Source: an uncultured Lachnospiraceae bacterium (GTDB lineage: Bacteria > Bacillota_A > Clostridia > Lachnospirales > Lachnospiraceae). From it: DNA of 34,140 bases. The translations under genes were made by a program, and so were the position numbers. The notes beneath the pieces are model-generated. The model made no database searches, was not told the origin of the DNA, and worked only from the letters and a program-made list of their open reading frames with translations. The stretch covers positions 1 through 34,140 of the forward strand of contig CAJUQU010000009.1 of the NCBI GenBank assembly GCA_910588595.1, in the 5' to 3' direction. This document shows positions 21,919-30,623 of the stretch, in pieces (within the stretch, counting starts at the first letter, position 1; every line of letters starts with the position of its first letter).

Positions 21919-24299
21919 CACTGGAATCTTTATTTGCAACAGTGCTGCAGTTAAGCTTTTACGGAACGATCGGCTGCGGCGTGATCCTGATCTGCGCGCT
22001 CGTCAATTACGCGCGGGCGCCCAGATGGATCTCCATGACGCTCTGGGGGCTGGTCGCACTGCGGCTGATCGTGCCGTTTCATTTTTCCTCCGCGGTAAGC
22101 CTGTTCCGGCTGGACGGTATATCGGATCTCTCGTCACGGATCGACCGCACCCTTGATGACGGCGGAGCTTACAGGACGGCACTGGAGGGGAGTGCGGAAT
22201 TCGATCAGGCTGTCGCCGCCGGAAGCCCTGTGTCCACCACCCCGGGAGGCAGCCGGATGGCGTACTATTACGAGCGGGAAAACGGCAGAATCGCGCCGGC
22301 AAAAACAGCTTATGCGTCCTTTCTTGGCATCGGAGCGCGCGTGTGGATTGCCGGCATGGCTCTGTTGTGGCTCTGGGCAGGTATATCCTATGTCCGGCTA
22401 AAGCGCAGGCTGCGGTTTTCCATGCAGCTTTTCAGGGGCGTGTACGAGACGGATGCCGTCTCCTCGCCATGTGTCGTCGGGATCCTCAGACCCCGGATCT
22501 ATCTGATCCCCGGTCTGACAGACATGCAGAAAACACATATCCTGCTGCATGAGCGAATGCACGTACGATACCTGGACCACATCTGGAAGATCGTGTCCTT
22601 TGCAGTCATCAGCGTACACTGGTTCAATCCCTTTTTGTGGTTTATGTACCGCATGTTTCAGGGCGAGCTGGAGAAAGCTTGCGATGAGCGGGTGCTCGCA
22701 CGGCTCGGCGAAGATAAAAAGGAGGAGTACAGCGAATCCCTGCTGGCACTCGCAGTGAGCAGAAACTGGAAAAGACCGACACCGATCTCTTTCGGCGAGG
22801 AAAACATCAAGGGCAGGATCAAGCGGATCCTTGCCTACCAAAAACCTATGGTGACTCTGACGGTTGTCGTTGTCATTCTGTCTGTCGGGGGCTGCAGTAT
22901 CTTCCTGACGACGGCAGAGCCCTCAGATGGCGCCGCAGAAAGCGCACAGACTTCCGATCCGGTGGAAGATAATGCACTTCCTACAGACATCGGCACGAAC
23001 ACGCCGGATCCCCTGCCGGAAGCAGCAAATCGCACAGAACCTGACAGCGCACACTCTGACACAGAAACAGCACCCGATAACGAACCCACACCTGACCACA
23101 CAGAAGTTTACGAGGAAATAACTGACAACGGTGTCACGTTTCAGGCAAGATGGGGCGGCATTTACCGCATCGGGGAAGACGGCAGCGAAGAGCAGCTTTA
23201 TCCTATTTTCGCAGGAACAGAGCCGCAGATGACAGTCTTTGAGGACACACTGTACTTTCGCACCGATCAATCTTACTACGACGGCGCACTGGACTGGTCA
23301 GACAACACGATCCGATGGATCGATCTGAACACCGGAAAGACAGGCGACCTTCCATTTATACGTCAGAACCAGAATATTGCCTTTTTTGCTGTCTATGAGG
23401 GACTTGCAGTGATCCGCTACAGCACGCCGGATGTCACGGATACGATCATGCTCTACACCGATGAGGACCCTGCCTTCAACGGCAAAAACATCGCACAGCT
23501 GTCCGAGACAGAGCGGGAACAGCTCGGACAGGACACCACGCAGACCGTGCTGCAAAATCCCTGTACGCTGGTCAATATCTCACACCGGACCAGAGAGCGC
23601 AACACCGCCTATCTGGATATGGACGGGGACGGAACCGCCGAGGAGATCATTCTGGAGCCTTCGCAGGATCCCGAAAACATGGCATACCGGGATGAGACAG
23701 ACCCACTATCCTACTTCCGTCTGCAAGTCGGGAACGCTGAAATGGAAAACTGGGGCGAAAATCTGTCAAATACGCTCTGGGCTGTCAGCCTTGACGGCCA
23801 GTCGATCCTGCTGGTTCTCTACGAGGATGGTCCGAGCGCAGACCCTTATACACGGTTTTACCGCTATCAAAACGATCAGATCATCGAAGCGGGCGGTTTT
23901 GCTGACGATATCCGACTGTGCGGGATCAGCCCGGAAGGGATCATCACAAGCGCGATCAGACAGGATGTCGTACAGACAGACTGGATCACGGTGCGCTGGC
24001 AGTTTGGAGAAAACGGAATGCTGGAAGAAATACCACAGGATCTCTATGAATTTCAAAACCCAAATTGGGTAAACCTGTCCGAAGACCTCCCTCTGCACGT
24101 CTCGATCGGAAGCACTGAGACCTTTGTGATCCCTTCCTCACAATCGCTCCGATTCCTGCAGACCTCCGCCGACTGGCGCTGGGTCCTCGCAGAAACTGCC
24201 GACGGGCAACAGGGCTGGGTACACGTGGAGCATTTTGAGGTCATGGATTTGGGGAAAAACGTTATGGAAGTATTTGAAGGCTTAAATATGGCAGGATAG
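21915..24299 (+). CDS. BlaR1-like M56 membrane metalloprotease sensor with non-penicillin-binding C-terminus
   Basis: A 794-residue protein. The N-terminal third is the BlaR1/MecR1 M56 module: helices near 8-30, 38-57 and 138-160, then a cytoplasmic gluzincin site HERMH (His212, Glu213, His216) with ELEKACDERV (251-260), and another helix near 314-335. Unlike BlaR1, the extracellular part shows no STxK or transpeptidase motifs. It has a Pro/Thr-rich linker, a DUF5050-like propeller segment (about 410-500), a calcium-loop segment LDMDGDGTAEEI (about 570) and an SH3b-like end (about 740-785, VLAETADGQQGWVHVEHFE). I infer a sensor of cell-wall or envelope state rather than of beta-lactam acylation. 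It shares translation with the repressor before it and is followed by a lipoprotein gene. Confidence 0.88.
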   Translation: MTLESLFATVLQLSFYGTIGCGVILICALVNYARAPRWISMTLWGLVALRLIVPFHFSSAVSLFRLDGISDLSSRIDRTLDDGGAYRTALEGSAEFDQAVAAGSPVSTTPGGSRMAYYYERENGRIAPAKTAYASFLGIGARVWIAGMALLWLWAGISYVRLKRRLRFSMQLFRGVYETDAVSSPCVVGILRPRIYLIPGLTDMQKTHILLHERMHVRYLDHIWKIVSFAVISVHWFNPFLWFMYRMFQGELEKACDERVLARLGEDKKEEYSESLLALAVSRNWKRPTPISFGEENIKGRIKRILAYQKPMVTLTVVVVILSVGGCSIFLTTAEPSDGAAESAQTSDPVEDNALPTDIGTNTPDPLPEAANRTEPDSAHSDTETAPDNEPTPDHTEVYEEITDNGVTFQARWGGIYRIGEDGSEEQLYPIFAGTEPQMTVFEDTLYFRTDQSYYDGALDWSDNTIRWIDLNTGKTGDLPFIRQNQNIAFFAVYEGLAVIRYSTPDVTDTIMLYTDEDPAFNGKNIAQLSETEREQLGQDTTQTVLQNPCTLVNISHRTRERNTAYLDMDGDGTAEEIILEPSQDPENMAYRDETDPLSYFRLQVGNAEMENWGENLSNTLWAVSLDGQSILLVLYEDGPSADPYTRFYRYQNDQIIEAGGFADDIRLCGISPEGIITSAIRQDVVQTDWITVRWQFGENGMLEEIPQDLYEFQNPNWVNLSEDLPLHVSIGSTETFVIPSSQSLRFLQTSADWRWVLAETADGQQGWVHVEHFEVMDLGKNVMEVFEGLNMAG

Positions 24300-24340
24300 A
24301 CTGCACGGATCTGTGCATAAAAATGAAAGGGGAATTTACT

Positions 24341-25147
24341 ATGAGAACCAAAAATGTATCAATACTATTGTTAGCAATAACAGGCACGCTGCTCATCGGC
24401 GGGTGTGAAAAACAGACAGCAGACAGCACGCCAGGGACAGTGCCGGATCTGACATCCTCATCGGAAGCGCCGATCCAGGTGGATATCTTATCGGAAACAT
24501 CCGTCGATCCCCTGCCGGAGCAGGCCTCAACTACAGATCCGACATCCCAGGATGGCACACAGACAGCACCGCAGACAGACAACGCCACACCAGAGGCAGC
24601 AAAAACAGACAGCAACGCTGCAGCAGAAACACCCAAAATAGACAGCAACGCTGCAGCAGCGCCGAAAACAGACAACACTGCAGCAGAAACACCCAAAACA
24701 GACAGCAGCACTGCAGCAGAAACAGTGACTGTAACAAAGGCATTTCAACCAAATGACGGCTGGACCTCAGACTTTTTCTTCCAGATCCCCCAGGACTGGA
24801 GCTATACAATAGACGAGGATACCATTGAATGGGGCTTTCTCATTCAGGTGAGCGGTCAGGAAGACGCCTCTCTCTGTATTTACGGTCGGTATGGAACTGT
24901 CAATGTCGAACCGTTTTATACAGACGCTCCCACAGACTTTGAGACATCGAGCGGTTTAAAAGGACGTTTTTATCAGAACATACACACAGACGAGGACGGA
25001 TCTTCTTATATAGAGGGCGATATCGTGTTCGATCTGCGATCATACGGAGTGCGCTTTTACATGCCGGAGACTGTTTATACTGAATATAAAGACACTCTCC
25101 AGGCAGTCTTCCGAAGTATCAGGATCGAGAATACCTTTACGGAATAA
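24341..25147 (+). CDS. Lipoprotein with repetitive Thr/Ala/Asp linker, unknown function
   Basis: The chosen start is the ATG at 24341, with AAAGGGG eight bases upstream; an ATG at 24323 overlaps that site. It encodes 268 residues: signal peptide with lipobox LIGGC, then about 110 residues of low-complexity Thr/Ala/Pro/Asp linker containing repeats such as TDNTAAETPKTDSS. A compact C-terminal domain of about 140 residues (FFFQIPQDWSYTIDEDTIEW to FRSIRIENTFTE) resembles the PsbP/DUF1795-like fold, as in the end of the esterase-like lipoprotein at 26779-28227. It lies 41 bp after the sensor gene on the same strand, so it is probably part of the same BlaI-controlled operon and could be a sensor partner or effector. 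Confidence 0.8.
   Translation: MRTKNVSILLLAITGTLLIGGCEKQTADSTPGTVPDLTSSSEAPIQVDILSETSVDPLPEQASTTDPTSQDGTQTAPQTDNATPEAAKTDSNAAAETPKIDSNAAAAPKTDNTAAETPKTDSSTAAETVTVTKAFQPNDGWTSDFFFQIPQDWSYTIDEDTIEWGFLIQVSGQEDASLCIYGRYGTVNVEPFYTDAPTDFETSSGLKGRFYQNIHTDEDGSSYIEGDIVFDLRSYGVRFYMPETVYTEYKDTLQAVFRSIRIENTFTE
24598..24727 (+). repeat. In-frame tandem repeat in the lipoprotein linker
   Basis: About four imperfect copies of a 30-36-base unit around ACAGACAGCAACGCTGCAGC, each encoding a variant of KTDSNAAAETP. They make an extended, flexible cell-wall-spanning linker whose copy number may vary between strains. Confidence 0.8.
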
Positions 25148-25157
25148 TATGAGCGAT

Positions 25158-25202
25158 GCGCAGCAGGAAAGACTGATCCCATTTCAGTCTTTCCTACTGC
25201 GC
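25158..25202. terminator. Long hairpin between convergent genes
   Basis: A 19-bp stem with one mismatch (25158-25176 with 25184-25202; arm core GGAAAGACTGA) and a 7-base loop. It sits between the plus-strand lipoprotein gene and the end of the minus-strand MATE gene and includes the MATE stop codon. No T-run follows on either strand, so terminator activity is inferred from position only. Confidence 0.5.
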
Positions 25203-26561
25203 GATCCCCCTGCAGCGCCTCAACCAGCTGCCCCGCAGATAATAGATGATGAATAATATGGACGTCGTCGTCCATGTCAGCGGATAGCTGAACGCCACCG
25301 TGGAGACCTCGGGACGCATGGGCACGACCACCAGATTCCAGATCACGCGCAGGACACAGACGCCGACACAGGTCATCAGCATCGGCGGAACGGCATCGCC
25401 GCATCCGCGCGTCGTGCCGCCCAGGATCTCGATACAGATATAGGTGATATAGCTGGGCGAGATCACGCGCATCATGCCGAGCCCGATCGAGACCACATTC
25501 GGGTCATCCGTGAACAGATGCAGGAAAACGCGCCCGCCCGCAAGCACGACAATACTCAACAGAATGCTGGTAAACGCCGCCATGCCCAGACAGATGCGCA
25601 CACTTTTCCGGATCCGGTCATACTTGCCCGCGCCGAAGTTCTGCCCCGCAAAGGTAGTGATCGATACGCCGTAGGCGCCCATGATCATCCAGAAAATACC
25701 GTCCACTTTGCCGTATGCCGTCCACGCCGCGATCGTATCCGTGCCAAACGCATTGATACTCGACTGGATGATCAGGTTGGAGGCGGAATACATAGTAGAC
25801 TGGATCCCCGCCGGCAGACCGATGCGGATGATATTGTGCAGGAGCACCGGATGAAACCGGATCTCGCAAAGGACGAGCCTGTAGGACTCGTCTGTCCGCA
25901 TCAGCGTCATCATCACCATGAGCGCGCTGACCACCTGCGACAGCGCCGTCGCCACCGCCACGCCGACCACACCCATTTTCAGTATCGTCACGAAGAAAAT
26001 ATCCAGCACGATATTGACCAAACAGGACAATATCAAAAAATACAGCGGTCTCCTGGAATCCCCCACAGCTCTCAGGATCCCCGAACCCATATTGTATACC
26101 AGGGACGGGATGACGCCGAGAAAATAAACCCGCATGTACACGGCGGACATCGACAGGATCTCATCAGGCGTGTTCATCGCGCGGAGCGCCGCACCCGAGA
26201 AGAGCATCCCAAGCACCATGATCACAGCCCCGCCCGCGACGGAGAGCGCCATTGCCGTATGCACCGTCCGCCTCACATCATCCTGTTTCTTCGCACCGTA
26301 GTACTGTGCCAGGATCACCGTCGCGCCGGAGGAGAGCCCCGTAAAAAAGCCGATCAGCAGGTTGATCAGTGTGGACGCAGGACCGCCCACCGCCGCCAGC
26401 GCCTCCTTTCCGACAAACTTTCCCACGATCACCGCGTCCGTCGTATTGTAGAGCTGCTGGAAAAAGGTTCCGAACAAGATCGGGAAAAAGAAAAAGAGAA
26501 GCTGCTTCCAGATCACCCCCTCGGTGATCTGGTTCGAAATCTGGTGCCTTTCTGCTTTCAT
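25194..26561 (-). CDS. MATE-family multidrug/metabolite exporter
   Basis: The chosen start is the ATG at 26561, with GGGAGG seven bases upstream; an in-frame start at 26621 lies inside the adjacent MITE. The 455 residues fit a 12-helix MATE transporter of the NorM/DinF type. Diagnostic stretches are FFPILFGTFFQQLYNTTDAVIVG, GPASTLINLLIGFFTGLSSG and the mid-protein SVAGGAVIM. Such proteins export cationic drugs or metabolites using a sodium or proton gradient. The substrate is unknown. It is transcribed convergently with the lipoprotein gene; its promoter would lie in or next to the MITE at 26587-26746. Confidence 0.93.
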   Translation of the reverse strand: MKAERHQISNQITEGVIWKQLLFFFFPILFGTFFQQLYNTTDAVIVGKFVGKEALAAVGGPASTLINLLIGFFTGLSSGATVILAQYYGAKKQDDVRRTVHTAMALSVAGGAVIMVLGMLFSGAALRAMNTPDEILSMSAVYMRVYFLGVIPSLVYNMGSGILRAVGDSRRPLYFLILSCLVNIVLDIFFVTILKMGVVGVAVATALSQVVSALMVMMTLMRTDESYRLVLCEIRFHPVLLHNIIRIGLPAGIQSTMYSASNLIIQSSINAFGTDTIAAWTAYGKVDGIFWMIMGAYGVSITTFAGQNFGAGKYDRIRKSVRICLGMAAFTSILLSIVVLAGGRVFLHLFTDDPNVVSIGLGMMRVISPSYITYICIEILGGTTRGCGDAVPPMLMTCVGVCVLRVIWNLVVVPMRPEVSTVAFSYPLTWTTTSILFIIYYLRGSWLRRCRGIAQ

Positions 26562-26586
26562 ATGTACCTCCCTGCAGGACTGTCTA

Positions 26587-26746
26587 GTACAGCATTGCGC
26601 AAATAACAGTGAATACAGCACCTGCTATTTGCACCAGTCCTGCGTTGTCGTCAGTCAACAATGCCACCGCATTGCCTCCTTCCTCCGCCTTGTCCTGTCA
26701 CAAATATCAGGCACTGTTTTTCACTGTTATTTAGGCAATGCCGTAC
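26587..26746. mobile_element. 160-bp MITE with 27-bp inverted ends
   Basis: A non-coding element that begins and ends with GTAC. The left end reads GTACAGCATTGCGCAAATAA and the right end, on the other strand, GTACGGCATTGCCTAAATAA; both continue CAGTGAA. The ends match at 24 of 27 positions. It is homologous to the truncated copy at 21320-21437. No transposase is encoded here. The repeated GTAC suggests a TA-type target duplication. Confidence 0.85.
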
Positions 26747-26778
26747 CAGGAACTGATATGTATATATCAGTTCCTTAT

Positions 26779-28227
26779 CTACTGTTCAAATATTATGCTG
26801 TCAATGATCGCATCGAACATCGGATCGGCATCATCGCCAAGATCCTCATAAATGTAAAAATCAAACGTAAAGAGAATATCATCCCTCTGTATCCCGACAA
26901 ATGTCGTCCTGAAAATATCTCCATTATCGTTTTCCAACATCGAGACGACTTCTATTGCCGGGAATCCGGCGACTGTCTTATCCTCCACATCAAACCCCTG
27001 CCCTGTGTACAAATCCCTGAAAAGCTGCAGATCCACGTCCTCATCCGGCATGTAAGCATCGAAAAACAACAGTGACAAATCCCACGCATTGTTCCCCTCA
27101 TATCTGGAAGTCAATCCATATGAAACCTCGCCATTCTCCGATACATCTTCCATATTCCACAGATATGGATATGAAAAAGTGATCCCCAGATCGTCCATCA
27201 CACACTGCTGCATCACGGGCATCGGAATCTCAGGCTCCTGCTCCATGGCTTCGTCAAGCTCTTCCTGCGTGACCGCAATATTGCACTCCGCCCCGGTGTC
27301 CGAGAGGATCTTCTGCGCAAGCACCCGCGTCAGCGGCGCAAGCACTGTCCAGTGATCCTGCCCCTCCATGATGTAGCAATGGATATTCTCATTTTTGGAA
27401 GTGCGTTCGATATTTTTTAAGTTCGAAGAATTCCCGCCGCTCCCCTCGATCAGGAAAGTCGGTGTCCTCACACTGTCCAGCCAGTAGATCGGGGAGCGCA
27501 TCCTGTACTCCTCCTCGTTGTCCGTGTCGAACGTGAACTGGCTGTTATTGTGATACTCGATCTTGTCCACCACCCCGAAACCGAACACCGCGCGGAACTT
27601 GTCCGTGTACTCTGCGGCGAGCAGCGCGCGCGTCCCGCCGGTGCTGTGACCGCCCAGATAGATGCGGTCGGGATCCACATAGGGAAGGGACGCCGCGTAA
27701 TCATATGCCGACACGATATCGTCCACCTCGCCAAAAAGCGTCTCGTAATTGCCTGGATTTCCGTTTCCGCCGCGGAAGGACGGGTACATCATCAGCACAC
27801 CCGCCTGCCAGAATGCCGATCCGGTCTGGTCGTCATCCCACGCAGGATAGCACCACGGAAAATCGTCGATGCCGTTTCCCCAGCCGCCTACCACCCAGAT
27901 GATCAGCGGATGCTTTTTGCCATCATCGGGATCGCTCGACACGTACGCCGCCAGATCTCCCACTTTGGAGGGATACTGCACCAGGTCGAAAAAGCCCTCC
28001 GGCGGATCCGGGATCGGATCGTTGTCGCTGTTCTGTTCCACAAGCGTCGTCTGGAAAGCGTCATGCGCCTCTGCAAAGCTCTGCTCCCTGGGCGCCTCCT
28101 TTTGGGCGCTGTCTTCCCGGGAGGCTGCCGGATCCATCATTGTATTTACCACCGAACAGGACGTGGTAAAGCACATCACTGCAGTCAGCGTGACTACCAG
28201 GAAGCTTGTTTTCATTTTGTTGTTCAT
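26779..28227 (-). CDS. Lipoprotein with alpha/beta-hydrolase (esterase/peptidase-like) domain
   Basis: The 482 residues begin with a lipoprotein signal (MKTSFLVVTLTAVMCFTTSC; Cys24). The hydrolase domain spans about 80-310. The oxyanion region is IIWVVGGWGNG, the nucleophile elbow is GGHSTGG with Ser195, and the catalytic His is probably His292 in GQDHWTVL. This is the layout of secreted prolyl-oligopeptidase or acetyl-esterase-like enzymes. Residues about 340-482 form a separate PsbP/DUF1795-like domain (GITFSYPYLWNMED to IIDSIIFEQ). It would act outside the membrane; the substrate is unknown. AAAGGAG lies about ten bases before the ATG. The preceding 127 bp up to the fusion gene hold no convincing terminator or promoter. 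Confidence 0.85.
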   Translation of the reverse strand: MNNKMKTSFLVVTLTAVMCFTTSCSVVNTMMDPAASREDSAQKEAPREQSFAEAHDAFQTTLVEQNSDNDPIPDPPEGFFDLVQYPSKVGDLAAYVSSDPDDGKKHPLIIWVVGGWGNGIDDFPWCYPAWDDDQTGSAFWQAGVLMMYPSFRGGNGNPGNYETLFGEVDDIVSAYDYAASLPYVDPDRIYLGGHSTGGTRALLAAEYTDKFRAVFGFGVVDKIEYHNNSQFTFDTDNEEEYRMRSPIYWLDSVRTPTFLIEGSGGNSSNLKNIERTSKNENIHCYIMEGQDHWTVLAPLTRVLAQKILSDTGAECNIAVTQEELDEAMEQEPEIPMPVMQQCVMDDLGITFSYPYLWNMEDVSENGEVSYGLTSRYEGNNAWDLSLLFFDAYMPDEDVDLQLFRDLYTGQGFDVEDKTVAGFPAIEVVSMLENDNGDIFRTTFVGIQRDDILFTFDFYIYEDLGDDADPMFDAIIDSIIFEQ

Positions 28228-28354
28228 TACAGGATTCTCCTTTCCCTTTTCATGTTTGACAGTAAAAATTATTCAGTTCAATACATGCGCTGATACCACT
28301 ATTTTACCAGACAGCCGCGTTTTATTCGATGTATATCCAAATAAAAGTTCGATT

Positions 28355-29431
28355 TTATAAACCACCGCCAGAATAATCGATCTTATCCCGGATCTCCTGC
28401 ATCTGGTAGTCAAGCGCTTCAATGGAGTCCGCGCATGCCTTTAACTGCCTCTCAATCTCCTCCGTGTTGTCGATGCTCTTCTTGTATTTGAGCTTGTGCT
28501 CCAGGCTCGCCCAGAAATCCATCGCGATCGTGCGGAACTGCACCTCCGCCTTCACATACTTTTTCTCATCCGGCAGAAAGATCGGAACACTCAGGATCAG
28601 ATGGAGGCTCCGGTAGCCATTGTTTTTTGGTTCCCTGATATAATCCTTATCCTTCAATAAGATAATATCGTCCTGCTTAAGCAGAAGCTCCGCCAGCCGG
28701 TAAATGTCATCGGGAAAAGAACAGATCACACGAAGCCCAGCTACGTCCGTAACATGCTCCTTGATGTTCTCGATCGTGACCGGCAGATCCTTGCGCACCA
28801 GCTTTTTGTAGATGCTCTCGGGCTTCTTCAGCCTGCTCTTGATCGACTCAAAGGGATTGCGCTTGTACTCCTCGGAGAACATCGCATTGAGCACCTTGAG
28901 CCTCGTCTCCACCTCCATGATCACAGACCGGTACTCCATCATCAGTTTGCTGAACGCCTCCGCGGTGCTCAGCTGCTCCGCCTGTATCTTGATGATCTGC
29001 TCCTGCCTTCTGAGCGCCTCGGACTGCCTCTCGATCTTTTTCTCGAGCTGATTCTTGCAGTTGAAGAGTTCGATCGTATTCCGCACTCTGTTCTTGACGA
29101 TCGAGTCCACAAACGGTTTGTGGATAAAGTCCGCAACCCCCAGCTCAAAACACTTGTTTTCCACCTCGACCGCGTTCTCGCCGCTGATGATCAGCACCGG
29201 GATATCGTCCATCCACCCGCTTTCCCGCATGCTGTCGATCACGGCAAAGCCGTCCATTTCCGGCATATGCAGATCCAGCAGGAGCGCTGCCGTCTCATCC
29301 GGGCACTCCCGCAGCTTCTGCAGCGCCTGCGCTCCGTTTGCAGCCATCTCAACCGCATAATCGGTCTCGAGTATCTCCCTCAACAGTTCGCGGTTCATCT
29401 CCGCGTCGTCGACTACCAGTATCGTTTGCAT
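28355..29431 (-). CDS. Response-regulator receiver / (p)ppGpp synthetase fusion
   Basis: The 358 residues have two catalytic modules. Residues 1-120 are a receiver domain: Asp8-Asp9, phospho-acceptor Asp53 in LLLDLHMPEMDGF and Lys105 in HKPF. A coiled coil spans about 118-165. Residues 165-320 are a RelA/SpoT synthetase most like small alarmone synthetases of the RelQ class: SRLKKPESIYKKL (199-211), DVAGLRV (229-235), YIREPKNNGYRSLH (264-277), and EVQFRT followed by AMDFWASLEHKL. The residues needed for pyrophosphate transfer from ATP to GDP/GTP appear present; no HD hydrolase domain is present. I infer that phosphorylation of Asp53 controls alarmone synthesis. No histidine kinase is adjacent. 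AAGGGA precedes the ATG. Confidence 0.93.
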   Translation of the reverse strand: MQTILVVDDAEMNRELLREILETDYAVEMAANGAQALQKLRECPDETAALLLDLHMPEMDGFAVIDSMRESGWMDDIPVLIISGENAVEVENKCFELGVADFIHKPFVDSIVKNRVRNTIELFNCKNQLEKKIERQSEALRRQEQIIKIQAEQLSTAEAFSKLMMEYRSVIMEVETRLKVLNAMFSEEYKRNPFESIKSRLKKPESIYKKLVRKDLPVTIENIKEHVTDVAGLRVICSFPDDIYRLAELLLKQDDIILLKDKDYIREPKNNGYRSLHLILSVPIFLPDEKKYVKAEVQFRTIAMDFWASLEHKLKYKKSIDNTEEIERQLKACADSIEALDYQMQEIRDKIDYSGGGL

Positions 29432-29463
29432 TTTTATTAATCCCTTTTCATTTTACACAAGAA

Positions 29464-29483
29464 GACGCCCCCTATGGAGCGTC
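29464..29483 (-). terminator. Hairpin after the toxin-antitoxin module
   Basis: On the minus strand GACGCTCC-ATAG-GGGGCGTC (29483-29464) is followed by the weak tract TTCTTGTG. It lies about 50 bp after the antitoxin stop and upstream of the fusion gene, so it probably ends the higBA transcript. A second small hairpin, TTCGCC/GGCGAA, spans 29509-29526. Confidence 0.55.
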
Positions 29484-29534
29484 ATATAACTGCTTTCATC
29501 TAACCCCATTCGCCCGCCGAGGCGAACTTCCGGA

Positions 29535-30623
29535 TCAATAGCGTGAAATGTTATATTTCACTTTATATTTGTGTCTTAATGGCTTTAAAGTCCAATCATC
29601 AAATCTGACTTTTCCATCGTTCTGCAATCTTCCCAAGACGATCCCTGGATCGCGGTCAATCTGATCTGCAAAATCACTGATCGCCTGCAGGTCAAATCGA
29701 TTCCCGCGAACAAACTCCTGATACCTTTCTGGCGGTATCAGGGCATTTTCTGCATATTGATCTGCCGCCTCTTCCCGTGCTCCAGATTCCCTCTCAAAAG
29801 ATATTCCGTAATCGCCATTCATAATATGACCAATTTCATGAAACAACGTAAACCAGAAGGAATCTGCATTTAACCTTCTGTCATTTACCATTAACATCAC
29901 ATTATTTCCAATCTTTTTTGTCGCTCCGTTTATCTTTGAACCTAAAAGATTGGGTAAAATAACAAAGATCACACCAGTCCTGTGAAATGTCTCTCTTAAG
30001 ATCGGATAAAACTCCTCATGATTTCTCGTCAGCGTTAACGCATATTCGGCTGCTTTTTCAAATGCCATTTTATTGAATCTGGGCGCATCAGTCTTCAATG
30101 CCTCATTGACTGCTATCTGAACCATTGTATTTGCTTTGATCGTATTGACCTGCGTCAATTCTTCCGTCGTACTTCTAAAACTCACTGCCATATCACGTTT
30201 TATCAATACAGAAAGTGTTGCCACATTCAGAAACTCCCGAACCTGCTTGATCTGCTCATTTATTTTCCTAGGCAGATCCGGTAATCCAAAATGATCCTTA
30301 AAATATTTGTAATCCAGACAGTCAAAGACTTTGCGTTCTTCCATAAGCTCTTCCTGTGATCTAAATTCTGCCCGCAATGCATCATAAGAATTTTGCAGAT
30401 TCAGCCAGTAGCCTACACTTGTCCCGATCATTCTGGAAAGCTTCATCGCAATGTCAATAGACAAGCTCTGCTCTCCCCTGATCAGCAGACTGAGATTTTT
30501 GGGTGTGGTATCGAGACGCTTGGCAAAATCTTCCTGTGTTAATCCACTTTCATCAACAATTTCTTTTATATAATACCCTGGGTGAAAAGCAATCATATCA
30601 TTATACTCTATATAGTTACTCAT
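29535..30623 (-). CDS. HigA-like antitoxin fused to ImmA/IrrE metallopeptidase domain
   Basis: The 362 residues have an N-terminal XRE helix-turn-helix (about 12-75: FHPGYYIKEIVDESGLTQED, LDTTPKNLSLLIRGEQ), as in HigA/VapI antitoxins, and a C-terminal zinc peptidase of the ImmA/IrrE class. The latter has HEIGH (262-266) and the downstream glutamates in AREEAADQYAENALIPP (about 282-298). It should bind the toxin and repress its own promoter; the peptidase could cleave the antitoxin or another regulator. The start overlaps the end of the toxin gene by eight bases. The module is noticeably A+T-rich. Confidence 0.9.
   Translation of the reverse strand: MSNYIEYNDMIAFHPGYYIKEIVDESGLTQEDFAKRLDTTPKNLSLLIRGEQSLSIDIAMKLSRMIGTSVGYWLNLQNSYDALRAEFRSQEELMEERKVFDCLDYKYFKDHFGLPDLPRKINEQIKQVREFLNVATLSVLIKRDMAVSFRSTTEELTQVNTIKANTMVQIAVNEALKTDAPRFNKMAFEKAAEYALTLTRNHEEFYPILRETFHRTGVIFVILPNLLGSKINGATKKIGNNVMLMVNDRRLNADSFWFTLFHEIGHIMNGDYGISFERESGAREEAADQYAENALIPPERYQEFVRGNRFDLQAISDFADQIDRDPGIVLGRLQNDGKVRFDDWTLKPLRHKYKVKYNISRY

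Noticed and set aside
25158..25202. A confident bidirectional terminator
   Set aside because: The stem is strong but there is no T-run on either side; kept only as a moderate call.
25518..26606. 362-codon plus-strand frame opposite the MATE gene
   Set aside because: It is antisense to an unmistakable transporter and has an Arg/His/Gln-rich composition with no known motifs.
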